Assembly (NCBI GenBank): GCA_028583405.1
Contig: CM053251.1
Location: 2,856,271-2,920,270, forward strand
Direction of reading: 5' to 3'
DNA: 64,000 nucleotides
Source of the DNA: Pogonophryne albipinna
Taxonomy: Eukaryota > Chordata > Actinopteri > Perciformes > Artedidraconidae
Below are positions 11,819-22,755 of the stretch, piece by piece. The notes below the pieces were generated by a model. That model worked only from the letters and a program-made list of their open reading frames with translations. It was not told the origin of the DNA and ran no database searches. Position numbers and translations under genes: made by a program. The first letter of the stretch is position 1, and every line of letters starts with the position of its first letter.

Positions 11819-12382
11819 ATGGCTAAAAAAAAAACTTTACAGTTGCCGACTTCGCAAGAGATTTTTTTCGCTAGCAGCAGTGAAGATAGAGCCTCAGAAC
11901 CTGAAGTCTTCGACTCTTCTGAAGAAGAAGAATACAAAGACAACAACAAGGATCCATTTGGACATGGGTAAGTGTAAATATTACAGTAATAGTGTACTGG
12001 CAATGTGTGGGGAATACCGCGAAAATGAACAATAGGTTTATTGATATATATTTTTTATCGATAGTCATGAACTTTTTATTGGACAAAATAGACTCTCCAT
12101 TAGCAAACGTTTACTCTGTGTTAACGTTATGTTGGTGTGTAAAAGTGAGATTACATGTGTAGATGATTAAATTAATCATTTATTCATCCCAAAACGGAGA
12201 CATGTTTTTACCATCGATTATTTTATCATACTGTTCTGTACAGATGAGACTTTGTCATAGATTTATTTATATGTGTGCCTGTTATTATTTTACCGTCCTG
12301 TACAGATAAGACTTTGTAATCAGATGTAGCCTATGTATATGTGTGTCTGTGATTTTATACTGAATGTAAAGTAACTGGAAAT

Positions 12383-12425
<43 letters not shown>

Positions 12426-12964
12426 TGAGTGAGAGAGAGAGAGATCGAGAGAGATTCCTTCTCCAACCTCCCAAACTTTCTTTTTATGTGTGCATTGTTA
12501 TTTGTGCTTGAGCAACATTTTACTTGCACTTTATTTCAATGAAATTAGTTGTAATTATTGTCCTACATTTTAATTTGTTTTACAGAGATGTTTCACAGCT
12601 GCCTGGGCCTAGTGGCCCACAGGTGGCGGCGTTTATCCAGCAGCCAGAACATCCATCTGTGCCGGCCCCCAGGTCAAGATCTACTGTGGCTCAAGGGCCT
12701 TCACCAGAGCCATCACCACTAAGGACCAGCAGACCAGCATCACTACAGCTGCCTCCACCTCCATCTGTGGCTGCCACCAGGTCAAGATACACCTCAGCAC
12801 AAAGGCTCCACCACAGCCATCACCTTCAACCCAGCCAGCAAGGAGGTCTCGTGGAGGTCTCGTATAGCACTTGTACACCCCACCTACACAGCAGCCCATG
12901 CACCATCACCCCCATCTTCACAGCAGCCAGACCCACTGTCTTGGAAGACAGACAAAGACCTTGA
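11819..12964 (+). pseudogene. piggyBac transposase N-terminal exons
   Basis: Exon 1 (11819-11967) starts MAKKKTLQLPTSQEIFFASS and becomes very acidic (DSSEEEEYKDNN), like the disordered N-terminus of PGBD-type transposases. It ends at a GTAAGT donor. Exon 2 starts after a tttgttttacag acceptor at 12586, phase-compatible, and encodes a Pro/Ser-rich linker (LPGPSGPQVAAF...). The frame stops at 12964. An adjacent frame has SWKTDKDLDTV, resembling the start of the piggyBac catalytic region, and then nothing of that domain follows. The product could not catalyse transposition. Assignment rests mainly on the termini and TTAA; the protein likeness is supportive. Confidence 0.55.
12386..12450. repeat. 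(TG)n-(GAGT)n-(GA)n microsatellite
   Basis: A pure TG run of about 35 bases, then GAGT and GA units, inside the piggyBac intron. Confidence 0.95.
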
Positions 12965-13618
12965 CACTGTCTTGACATTTATAATGAATAGTTGGTTGAA
13001 AGTTCTGATGTTCAATATTGTAAATAGTTAGATTTTCCAGTTTCTTATATTTATATAAATAGTTGGTTGAAAAAAACATAGTTATAATAAATTGTTGGTT
13101 AAAAAAAGGTTGAATGCTCAATTTGTATTTGTACACATCACATGAACCTTGGTATGTAATATGAAGTCATTATTCAGTCCTGATGTATCTCAGTCCCTGC
13201 TGTGGTGAAAGTAGAGTGATAAACACCTATTTTACTTATTTTTAATTTTTTTAATTTTACACATGAATAACACATTTATATACAGTGTAATTCAAATATT
13301 TCACTGCTTTTGTGATCCTAAGACTTTGGTAACCAAATCTAAAACACCAAAACAATTCGATCACATGAGTAAATTTGTGTTTTCACAAAAGTTTTGAAGA
13401 TTTTCCGAAAATCGGATGTCACATTTTAAGCTTTTGAGCTACTTATCTCATCAAACAGTGCTCTAAGGTGAGTAATTTGCATATATAGCAATACCAGAGA
13501 TTGTCCTGAATATTTTGATATGTAACACATGGGGTGCCATGTTAAAGGTGATTTAAGAAAACATCTAAAAATCGAGAAAATACCCTTAGACTCCAGAGGG
13601 TTAAGGTAAGATGGCGCC

Positions 13619-14618
13619 NNNNNNNNNNNNNNNNNNNNNNNNNNNNNNNNNNNNNNNNNNNNNNNNNNNNNNNNNNNNNNNNNNNNNNNNNNNNNNNNNN
13701 NNNNNNNNNNNNNNNNNNNNNNNNNNNNNNNNNNNNNNNNNNNNNNNNNNNNNNNNNNNNNNNNNNNNNNNNNNNNNNNNNNNNNNNNNNNNNNNNNNNN
13801 NNNNNNNNNNNNNNNNNNNNNNNNNNNNNNNNNNNNNNNNNNNNNNNNNNNNNNNNNNNNNNNNNNNNNNNNNNNNNNNNNNNNNNNNNNNNNNNNNNNN
13901 NNNNNNNNNNNNNNNNNNNNNNNNNNNNNNNNNNNNNNNNNNNNNNNNNNNNNNNNNNNNNNNNNNNNNNNNNNNNNNNNNNNNNNNNNNNNNNNNNNNN
14001 NNNNNNNNNNNNNNNNNNNNNNNNNNNNNNNNNNNNNNNNNNNNNNNNNNNNNNNNNNNNNNNNNNNNNNNNNNNNNNNNNNNNNNNNNNNNNNNNNNNN
14101 NNNNNNNNNNNNNNNNNNNNNNNNNNNNNNNNNNNNNNNNNNNNNNNNNNNNNNNNNNNNNNNNNNNNNNNNNNNNNNNNNNNNNNNNNNNNNNNNNNNN
14201 NNNNNNNNNNNNNNNNNNNNNNNNNNNNNNNNNNNNNNNNNNNNNNNNNNNNNNNNNNNNNNNNNNNNNNNNNNNNNNNNNNNNNNNNNNNNNNNNNNNN
14301 NNNNNNNNNNNNNNNNNNNNNNNNNNNNNNNNNNNNNNNNNNNNNNNNNNNNNNNNNNNNNNNNNNNNNNNNNNNNNNNNNNNNNNNNNNNNNNNNNNNN
14401 NNNNNNNNNNNNNNNNNNNNNNNNNNNNNNNNNNNNNNNNNNNNNNNNNNNNNNNNNNNNNNNNNNNNNNNNNNNNNNNNNNNNNNNNNNNNNNNNNNNN
14501 NNNNNNNNNNNNNNNNNNNNNNNNNNNNNNNNNNNNNNNNNNNNNNNNNNNNNNNNNNNNNNNNNNNNNNNNNNNNNNNNNNNNNNNNNNNNNNNNNNNN
14601 NNNNNNNNNNNNNNNNNN
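13619..14618. other. Assembly gap, 1000 N
   Basis: Exactly 1000 N, a conventional filler for unknown size. It interrupts L2 copy 1. Nothing can be said of its content. Confidence 1.
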
Positions 14619-14986
14619 ACGACATTATCAAAGATGTTCTATTGAGAAGACGATCACTACGTGACAAAAGTTTTCAAAACCGTTTCTGGTCTTCGGTATG
14701 TCCAGACAAGTGGCTACTGAAATCAATCTTACTAACTACTGTCTGTGCAATTTACTCCGCGCGAGTTGGCGGACTTTATTTAGCTTTCTTTAACATCATT
14801 TTTCATGGTGGGGCTAAGCCATTTCTCGGTATGGGTGTAGCCTACCCCAGCCATACCCTGGCGCTGCCACTGGTGGCACGTATGGGGCGGGCCATTCTGC
14901 ACATGCGTTAAATGCGTTAAATATTTTAACGCAATTAATTCAAAAAATTAATTACCGCCGTTAACGCGATAATTTTGACAGCACTA
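14619..14986. mobile_element. hAT-like right end, truncated by the gap
   Basis: Ends in AACGCGATAATTTTGACAGC followed by ACTA, the reverse of the common fish hAT terminus TAGTGCTGTCAAAATTATCG. The opposite end would lie in the gap. The GC-rich part near 14850 shows no coding sense. Confidence 0.55.
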
Positions 14987-15000
14987 GTATATATATATAG

Positions 15001-15217
15001 GTTTCAAGGCTTTTATTGTCATTTGTACATAACTACAGTGTAGACATGTCAATGAAAATCTTAGGTCACAGGCTCCTCCAACAGTGCAACACAATATAAC
15101 AGATAAAATAGTTAAAATAATGCAAGTAAATACAAATAAAATAGAATAGTGCAAGGAGAGTCTATATACAAGTAATTGGAATATGATATATTAGATAAAT
15201 AATTTGTAAGTTGCAAA
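15001..15217 (-). mobile_element. LINE 3' UTR fragment
   Basis: In minus orientation this reads '...gtacaaatgacaataaaagccttgaaacc', a standard 3' end of fish non-LTR retrotransposons with an ATAAA signal. No coding part is retained. Confidence 0.5.
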
Positions 15218-15960
15218 TAGAATCAGAATCAGAATACCTTTATTAGTTCCAGAGGGGAAATGTACATTGTTACAGCAGAAAAAGAGCCATAGACAGCTTA
15301 ATGTTACATTAATAATGATAAAAAATAAAATAAAAAGTTACACAATTTACAAAATACACATCCTGTAACCGTTCTTAGGATTTAGCAGCAGGTATATATT
15401 GCACAGTTATTACCATATATATTTATTGCACATATAGCACATAGTTGGTTGGTATTTAGCAGCAAGGGGTGTTATAGTCTGTGTTGTTGTTGTGTGTGTG
15501 GAGGGGGGGGGGGGGTCTACTAGGGGCTGTGCTGGTTGTATAGTCTGACCGCTGCAGGAAGGAAGGACCTGCGGTATCTCTCCGTGAGACAGCGGGGGTG
15601 CAGCAGCCTGTCGCTGAAGGAGCTGCACAGTGAGGACAGGGTGTCCTGGAGGGGGAGACACATTGTCCAGCAGGGAGGACAGCTTGGCTACCATTCTCCT
15701 GTCTCCCACCACCTCCACAGTGTCCAGAGGACTCCTGCAGGACAGAGCTGGCCTTCCTTACCAGTCTGTTCAGTCTCTTCCTGTCAGCCGAGATGTTGCT
15801 GCTCCAGCAGGCCACACCATACAAAATGGCATAAATCATAAAAGGTCTGAAGGAGTGCCCCCTGCACCCCAAAAAGACCTCAGTCTCCTCAGCAGAAAGA
15901 TTCTGCTCTGTCCCTTCATGTACAGAGCAGTATAATTATCAGTCCAGTCCAGTTTATTGT
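15218..15960 (-). mobile_element. LINE fragment, RT C-terminus and 3' UTR
   Basis: The minus strand shows a 3' tail of GATTCTG repeats (15218-15240) and a 3' UTR. A frameshifted C-terminal RT region follows, with ISADRKRLNRLVRKASSVLQ and VVGDRRMVAKLSSLLDNVS, ending in a degraded FLPAAVRLYN-type terminus. This is typical of jockey/CR1-type LINEs in fish. A G-run at 15503-15515 interrupts the end of the coding part. It is 5'-truncated and dead. Confidence 0.7.
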
Positions 15961-16315
15961 TCAGATAGTTCAGGTCTTTAACAGTCTTATGGACTGTGGG
16001 ATGGAACTGTCCCTGAGTCTGGTGGTTTTAGTCCTGATGCTGCGGTACCATCTGCAGACGGCAGCAGACAGAACAGTTTATTGCCGGGGTGATGGGGGTC
16101 CTTTGTCATCTTGAGGGCTTTCTTCCTGAGCCGCTGGGAGTAGAGGTCCTCCATGGATGGCAGCTCCGTCCTGATGACATATTTGTATACATATTTGTAT
16201 TTTTTATTCCTCTGGATTGTGGGAAACGGTATTTTGATCTCTCTGTCTACACAAAATCTGAAAGATTGACAATAAAGTTGACTTTGTTATGGAAATCTTA
16301 GACCCAGTCAATACT
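15961..16315. mobile_element. LINE pieces in two orientations
   Basis: At 15961-16180 the minus strand reads a LINE C-terminal segment (TELPSMEDLYSQRLRKKALK). At 16181-16315 the plus strand reads a LINE 3' end, 'gattgacaataaagttgactttg'. These are separate truncated insertions; boundaries are approximate. Confidence 0.5.
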
Positions 16316-17000
16316 GTGGAGATACACGAGTCAGAATGATCAACAATAAATGGTGAAACAAACAGAGTTGTCTTTCTGGTTATTTATTTGAATATTCAAA
16401 GACACACGTCTCACAGAGTATAGGATAGTCTGCAGGAGTGTGCAATAGTCATAAAATAGAAAAGCTTATATCCAAGAAAAGGCGGGCAGACAAAGTTTTT
16501 TCGGACATCTGCTTTCACACGGTCTCATACTGTTATGGGAGTTTCAACATAGTCTGCCAAATCAGCTCTGTGGCCTTGAAGCACTTGGGAATAAAAACCC
16601 TCATTAGAGTATGCAGAGAAAACAGCACATAATAGGAAAATGGTACTGTAGTGTTAGACAATGCTTTTAGAAGCATTTGGTTTTATCATATAAGGTAAGA
16701 TAAAGAAATGTCCACTACAACTTCGACTGATGCTCTCTTCAGGAAGGGGCAAGCTGTTCTTCCTGAGGAGGCTCAGGTCCTTCAATGCAATTCATTTCTC
16801 ATTTTAACAGTTACTTACCTGTATATATTTTTTAATTGTATCTTTAATTGTAATAATCTTTAATGTTGTGTGAATCTGTGCTGTCCTGTTTTTCAATCTC
16901 ACCCTTTTGCTGTTTAAACTCCTGAATTTATCTTATCTTATTTTATTGACATCAGATAACTGGATTTCATGCCAGAAACCCAATGAACATAGCAGACTGT
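16316..17000. other. Repeat-poor spacer with a LINE scrap
   Basis: A short plus-strand LINE scrap at about 16738-16785 reads RGKLFFLRRLRSFN, the RT thumb motif. The rest shows no exon, RNA gene or terminal repeat. Confidence 0.4.
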
Positions 17001-17002
17001 AC

Positions 17003-17031
<29 letters not shown>
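17001..17031. repeat. (CA)n microsatellite
   Basis: About 14 uninterrupted CA units. Confidence 0.95.
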
Positions 17032-17034
<3 letters not shown>

Positions 17035-17051
17035 CTGACAGCATGTTGTGT

Positions 17052-17179
17052 GTCAACCCTGTCTCCTAAAAATTACGTTCCCACAGAACTAAACTGCATT
17101 CTCAATTACGTTTAGCTAGAAACGTATTTTCTCCCACGTCACGTTTGTTATGAACGTATCTTAAATACGTTTATTTTCT
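17052..17179. repeat. 128-bp dispersed repeat, copy 1
   Basis: Starts TCAACCCTGTCTCCTAAAAA and is repeated at 42249-42376 with only about two differences seen (126 of 128). Flanks are unrelated. It has many ACGT and TACG steps. No family was recognised and no terminal repeat was found. Confidence 0.85.
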
Positions 17180-18766
17180 ACATTTCTTTGCCATTTATTG
17201 TCTTGCTTATAATAATGATAATAGTCATTTATAAATATCATTTTAGAGCACACATTTGAAATCGACAACCGGGCTCGATATATGGTTAAATTAAAATCAG
17301 TAGGGGAGGCTGTAATTTCGCCAGCTGTTACTCTCATGAGGGAGGCATAAAATAATTGTTTTATCATGCCAAAAAGCTGCTGGCTTGGTTGTTATTGTCA
17401 ATATTAATATAAGAATAACTTATTTGTAATAGTCAGACTCGATTTCGCCGATGTTCTTTTTGCCCCAGCTGGTCGGCACCTCTTTTAGCAGAAACAAAGG
17501 CTGCATTAATGTATTAAATCGATGTTAATCCATGTGTGTGGTTGTGGAATTACCGGACGTGACGTTGTGCGATTGCGTGGCAAGGCAACAGCTTCGGTTC
17601 ATGTTAATTTACAAACTCTTCAACTAGAACCCTAGTTATATTTAAAAACATTTTAGAAGGCCTCACAAAATACTTTAATGTAAATTAAAATTAAAATGTG
17701 AAGGAATGTGTGTATAACAAAATACATCCGTCATAAACAATACCGGAAACAGACGTAGGAAATATCCTCAGCTCTGTGATTGGATGTTTTAGCCGCAATG
17801 CATGTTGGGATATGGTGTTTATGCGATGTGAAATCCGAAAACATTTAAAAAATAAATAATAATACTTTATTCCGAGTGTTCTTGCTTTTCTCTTTGGAAG
17901 TCATCACATAAATGCATTGTAACACACGGTTCGGCTGCATTGAATATTACACATCTGCCGTAGTTCTTTATTTATAGAGCCCTGATGAGAAGACTTCTGG
18001 ACAAACTTGAAGAACTGCTGCCAAAACTGAATACGCGACCTGGATCAAATATATCAACAATTAAACAACATCTTACATTTATGTTCACACAATACATCTC
18101 CTTGCAGTATCAACACTAATTCGGCTGACTTTTATATTTGATCAAATTGGTAGATAGGCTGTATTTACACCATAAAGGTGCACAGCTGATATAAAGGGAC
18201 ACCTAGTGGTTAAAGCACGTTATTGCATTTTTTTGTTGAAATAATGTTATATTTGATGAGAAAAATATTAAGAGTACATGCAAAATAGGGGGAAAGTAGA
18301 AGGTCAATGATAGAACTATAGAATAGAAAAAATCAAGAAGATACTGTAAGTGATCTCTACAATAAAATAGTTTAGTGCTGGACGTCCAAAGATATTAATA
18401 GGAGGATGTGCGAAACAGACAAACTAATAAGGGTTTATTCAAACATTGTGCGTGTATGAAACTGTAAGTGTTGTTACTGTGGCATAAGCACCTGTTTGTA
18501 TCTATATGTTTGCATTTCGTATGTAAATAACAGTTTACAGACAATAATCGGCGTAGTATATATTGTTTAAAGTACTTGTTTGCCTTAAGTGTGACTGCCT
18601 GTTAAATGTTCAGTAGTTCACTTTCTGTCCGCTGTGACTGTTGATATAATTATATTTGGTATTTACGATCGTCATATATGTCCAGTCTCGTGCTATTGCG
18701 GTGAGCTGTGTGTAACTTTATGGCTCTGTCAGCCGCCATTACCGCATGTACAACTTTATCTCCTTG
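17180..18766. other. Unannotated spacer
   Basis: Mixed AT-rich sequence. The part up to about 17860 may belong to the same unknown repeat as 17052-17179, since it has the same style of TACG-rich text, but no second copy confirms it. No exon-like segment with splice sites was found. Confidence 0.35.
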
Positions 18767-18769
18767 TAA

Positions 18770-19564
18770 CCCCCAGTTTCCACCGGGTCCGTCTGCGCCG
18801 CGCTGCGCCGCGTTACGGCTGCGCCGCGGCGGTCGTAGGGATCGCGGCCACTCTAGTCAATGGGTGCTATTCCACCACACGCGCCGCGTTACGGCTCAGA
18901 CGCGTCCCAGAAGCGTCCCAGAAGCGGCTCGGCGCAGCGCTTCTCTAAAATTAGGATGAATCCTATTTTTGCCGCGGCGCAGCCGTAACTTAAGGTCGGG
19001 CAGGCAGCCCCCCCCCTCGCAGGAAGTGGAAAGGTGAGCATCCGGGCCAGGCCCATCCCCCACATATACTAATTTAGCAGACCCCCCTCCTTCATCACAA
19101 CACCTCCACTACGATACGCACAATGGATGACGAGGTTTTCATCATGGAAGTGGAAAAACACACTATTTTATATGATGTAACCAATGCTTACTACAAGGAC
19201 AACATCAGAAAGGACAAGGCCTGGTTTTTAGTCGCTGCAGTTTGTGGAGTGGAAGGTAACAACTACATATTAATGTTTTAAAGTTAATCAATACTTGTAG
19301 GTACAGTGCAGAGCCATTCAATAAACACAATTTAAACAGACACAAAAATAAAACATTTAACTACGTAGCCTACTTACTTTCTTGTAGAAGTACAAATGTC
19401 CAGGATGCCCGAATCAATAACAAAACTGCGAGCCTGCACGCACGACGCTACGCTTCTGAAACGCTTCTGGGACGCGTCCGGTGGGTTATGGCGCTAGAGG
19501 AGGTCGGACCAAAACCGCGGTGCAGCCGTGACGCGGCGCAGACGGACCCGGTGGAAACTGGGGG
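18770..19564 (+). mobile_element. PIF/Harbinger-like element with TAA duplications
   Basis: Inverted termini CCCCCAGTTTCCACCGGGTC and its complement are flanked by TAA on both sides (18767-18769, 19565-19567), the 3-bp target type of PIF/Harbinger. The subterminal arms are very GC-rich, in contrast to the AT-rich surroundings. At 795 bp it lacks a DDE transposase and keeps one exon of the partner gene. Confidence 0.85.
19123..19255 (+). pseudogene. MADF/Myb-like exon of Harbinger partner protein
   Basis: A frame starting MDDEVFIMEVEKHTILYDVT continues through YKDNIRKDKAWFLVAAVCGV to a GTAACA donor at 19256. This is the first half of a MADF domain (I-x-E-V-E-x-x-x-x-L-Y, then W). It resembles the Myb/SANT-like DNA-binding protein that PIF/Harbinger elements encode beside the transposase and that aids nuclear import and end binding. 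No downstream exon remains inside the element. The short open exon with a clean donor suggests recent derivation from a full-length parent. Confidence 0.65.
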
Positions 19565-19567
19565 TAA

Positions 19568-19968
19568 GCCGCCATTATCACGTGTTAAAACACTTGCACT
19601 TGTTGCGGTCAAGTGAGCCCTCTTGCGGGCATTTCTGTTATTGTTTACCATGAAGCTGACTGTTCCAGCATTTATGTGTATGTTGTTCCTAGCAGGAAAT
19701 TGTTTCCTAGATAACCGCAACATAACAAACGGACATCCTGTAACACCATAACTCCTGTGAACAATTAAAGTTTGGATATCTACACCCCCTGGATTGCTGC
19801 AATCTTTCTGACAGAAGGTTTAGGCCAGACTTGTATACACCAGCATTCATTATTCATAATTTCACAAATAATGTCAATATTAATTATCATAACAGTAAAT
19901 ATATAACATGTAATGTGTAATAAATAATAATTTCTATATAATATTTACGTTTTCAGTTCCATTTTAAG
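19568..19968. other. Spacer without recognised content
   Basis: AT-rich towards 19900. No coding or RNA feature was seen. Confidence 0.4.
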
Positions 19969-20464
19969 TTGTAAAGTGGACCTATCATGCAAAATGCACT
20001 TTGTATGTTTTTTTATACATAAATAATCACAAAGTCTCAGACAATACAACCCTCTCTCTTTTCCTCCGTGCGCAAATCTCTAAAAACGGGGGTACAACGG
20101 AGATGATCCAGATTTGCTGTCGATATGATGTAATATCGGAAATGTGGACTGGCCATACTGTTTCAGAAATAATCCTTGATGTGGTTTTGAACATGATATG
20201 GCGTTTCAACACGGCTGAGTATCTGCTGGTAGAATCTCCAGCATGAGCAGGCATAAGCTCCGCCCCCTCTTTTTGTTTTTAAAGCTTTATACCAAGAATC
20301 AGCACTTTAGTAACAGGGTTGAAATAGAGGGGTATGAGGCTAGAATGGGTGATCTGTTTGGTATTTTTGAACGAAACACTTCACAGACATGTTTTTTATA
20401 TACTTGTATATATCTGATAGCTATCCTGCTATTGCCTAAAAATAGCATGATAGGTGACCTTTAA
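19969..20464. mobile_element. TTAA-type MITE, family 1, copy A
   Basis: About 496 bp. The left end reads 'gtggacctatcatgcaaaatgc', and the right end 'gcatgataggtgacctttaa' with TTAA at 20461-20464, so the termini are imperfect inverted repeats. The left TTAA has decayed to TTGTAA. The interior matches 31500-33918 and 56620-60642 at several points (e.g. 'acaaccctctctcttttcctc'). Its TTAA use suggests piggyBac-driven mobility. No coding capacity. Confidence 0.8.
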
Positions 20465-21523
20465 TGTTTTGAAATTGAACTGTAAGCCTCTACAACCAAA
20501 TTCTCTGGGTTAAGGTCATTTAAAAAAAAATACCAGCCATGTCCTACAGTTAAATGCTACAAAATGTTGTTTGTCCATCACATTTTGAAAGAAACATTTC
20601 TTAAAAAGGGACATATTATGAGGAACACACTTTTTCAGTGCCTGTGTATATATACATACACAGTATATATATATTTATATATATATCTGGCATCTAAAAT
20701 AGTTAAATATTCAAAGCATTTACATGGTCATTTGCACATCATTTTATATCTGATATCAGCAGACAATGAAAATGTTTTGGAAGAAGTTTTTATAATTAGT
20801 GATTCATATGTTGTGTGATTTACATTATTTTTGTGTTGTAATTGTAAATATGAAGAGTAAATGAAAAAGACAGATTGTGCTGAATAAAGGATGTATGTTG
20901 GATGACAGTTTACAATGTGCTGAACAGAGGAACAATGACGATAAATATAATCACGCAAAGTTTAAGGAAGCGCTGTTCCCACAAAGCCCCAGGAGATGTA
21001 AATAAAAGTCTAATGTTGCCATGGATACAGTCAGTTTAAACTTTAATCAATGTCACCATTAAGTCTTGAGACAGGTTCACACATACATGATAAAACCAGC
21101 AGGGTCTAAAAAACATAAAAACGAATTGATTTACTATCTTTATTATTAAGTGTTTTACATTGTATCTTTACTTCAAGAAGAAAACTTAAATAAATAATAA
21201 ATAAAGCAAACAGATAAAAACAACCCCTTTTTGTAACTAGGCTGTCCTGTTTTCTCTCTTTAAACACTGATTTGAAAGGGGGACCAGACACGTAATGCGA
21301 CTTTTAAAGTAAATCAAACTGTATGTCATCAACATGTGAGAATTTGAGTGACTTTTGTCGTTACACTGAGACCTGTACATTCAGGATCCTCCTTTTCACC
21401 CCTCAAAGCTGAGACAGAAAAACACAACTCTCCTCAAGGAAGCTGCAAGTGCCTTTTTACCTTTCTCTCATCATTCCTTTCCTTTTTCTGTATCCCTTGC
21501 CTCTTTGAAAGAGAACAAGTGTC
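20465..21523. other. Spacer, AT-rich
   Basis: Contains TA-rich microsatellite-like text at about 20648-20690. No exon or transposon terminus was recognised. Confidence 0.4.
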
Positions 21524-21789
21524 TATCAATCAATCAATGTTTATTTATATAGCCCAATATCACAAATGTTACATTTGTCTCAGTGGACTTCACAGTTTGT
21601 ACAGAATATCAGTATGACAATACGACACCCTCTGTCCTTAGACCTTCACATCGTACAAGGAAAAACTTCCGGAGAAAACCCACAGTTTAATGGGAGAAAC
21701 CTCAGGGAGAGCAACAGAGGAGGGATCCCTCTCCCAGGACGGACAGACGTGCAATAGATGCCGTGTGTAAATTGAAAAGATAATACATT
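21524..21789 (-). mobile_element. L2/Maui-like LINE, copy 2, 3' end only
   Basis: The tail of ATTG repeats and the first about 250 bp of 3' UTR match copies 1, 3 and 4. It is strongly 5'-truncated. Confidence 0.85.
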
Positions 21790-22584
21790 CTACAGTCTAC
21801 AGTGTTCTCTTTCTCCTTCTGAGCGAGTTAATCCCTGTCAATTTTTTATGTAAATAGTTTGTACACGTTCAATACAGTTGTAACACTGGACACAAATTCT
21901 CACTCCAAGCTGAACTCAAAGGTTGCCAGCCCTGCCTAAATGGATGAATATATATTTGGATTTTGAATTTATTAGTATTTTCTGCAAAGTCATCTGGATT
22001 TTAAATCATGTTTCCCGGCTTTACAAAACGATATCTTTGTGTATACTATAAAAAATGTAAATGGTGTCAGGCACCCTCATAACGTCAGGTTGCTTCAAAG
22101 AATATTAGCTACTTCCTTCAGAGTTTCAATACTTCAGGAGCCATCAGAGAAAACAAAAAATAGGTCAAAACCATACAGTCTATAAGCTTAACAAATATTT
22201 ATTTTCAGCATCTGATGGAAAAAAACATGCACTTTTTATTTTGCTTATAAAAACATGACCTTTGGCACACTGTTAGAGCATGCCTTAAGGAAGATTGTTG
22301 GCTATAGGGCCATCGCATATTTGAACAATGGTTATTATTTTTACCAGTAGCTTAGCATCTAGACCACCTAGGCTAGGATCTTGATTCTGGTGGCTAATCC
22401 TACATGTTCAAGGATGAGCAATGCAGTGATACTATTTACAACACGCTAGAATGTAGCTAACTACATGTATCTGGTATTGAGAGAACAAAATGCACAGTAA
22501 AAGCATTACCATATTTATTTTGGTGAAGTAATACATGTTACATAATATATATGTAATATTACAGGTTTTCAACTAAATGCAGAG
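21790..22584. other. Spacer downstream of the cysteine-rich exon
   Basis: No coding or repeat feature was recognised. On the minus strand it is the expected 3' UTR side of the exon at 22585. Confidence 0.35.
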
Positions 22585-22755
22585 TTAGTTCTGAAAAAAC
22601 AGTCCACCACAGTGGCAAAGGGCAGTGCACTGAATTGCTGCCTTGACACATTTGCACTGTCCACTGCACCCCTTTTTGCATCCACAGCGGAGGAGTTCAC
22701 AACAGGCCTGTGTCGCTTCTGGTAATGTGGTCCAGTAAACTTCCCCAAATATTGA
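22585..22755 (-). CDS. Cysteine-rich (CxC-type) terminal exon, partial
   Basis: The minus strand reads ...GEVYWTTLPEATQACCELLR then CGCKKGCSGQCKCVKAAIQC, TALCHCGGLFFQN and a stop at 22585. The spacing of about ten cysteines resembles the small zinc-binding Cys-rich (CXC/tesmin-like) modules at the C-terminus of several fish repeat-associated proteins. The upstream boundary is uncertain, although the frame is open back to about 22785. It lies 140 bp beyond the stop of the recombinase-like gene on the same strand, so it may be an alternative last exon of that locus or the remnant of another element. Function unknown. Confidence 0.5.
   Translation of the reverse strand, partial: SIFGEVYWTTLPEATQACCELLRCGCKKGCSGQCKCVKAAIQCTALCHCGGLFFQN

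Larger units (their letters stand above)
11433..13600 (+). mobile_element. piggyBac-like element, internally deleted
   Basis: Inverted termini CCCTCTGGAGTC...GACTCCAGAGGG are flanked on both sides by TTAA (11429-11432 and 13601-13604), the piggyBac target. The uninterrupted L2 copy 3 shows the single empty TTAA at about 58534. Inside lie two transposase-like N-terminal exons, but the catalytic DDD domain is missing. A TG/GA microsatellite (12386-12450) lies in the intron. Confidence 0.85.
10124..13618 (-). mobile_element. L2/Maui-like LINE, copy 1, split twice
   Basis: The minus-strand LINE shows its 3' tail of ATTG repeats at 10124-10140 and its 3' UTR. The RT C-terminus (MGARAFSYQAPHLWNQLPVC, then FKSALKTFLFDKAYS) lies at about 11206-11400. 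It matches copy 3 (57708-59167) closely. A second LINE interrupts it at about 10438-10930 and a piggyBac element at 11433-13600. It resumes for 14 bases at 13605 and enters the N gap. The RT part encodes the C-terminal end only. Confidence 0.85.

Noticed and set aside
13426..14667. Long open frames on both strands across the first N run
   Set aside because: They are open only because N codons contain no stops; the real residues at their ends are repeat sequence.
17052..17179. Helitron 5' end (starts TC)
   Set aside because: Neither copy is inserted after A/before T and no hairpin-CTRR end was found.
18634..18959. GC-rich plus-strand frames as an arginine-rich protein
   Set aside because: They lie in the GC-rich terminal arm of the Harbinger element and cross its border; composition, not coding, keeps them open.
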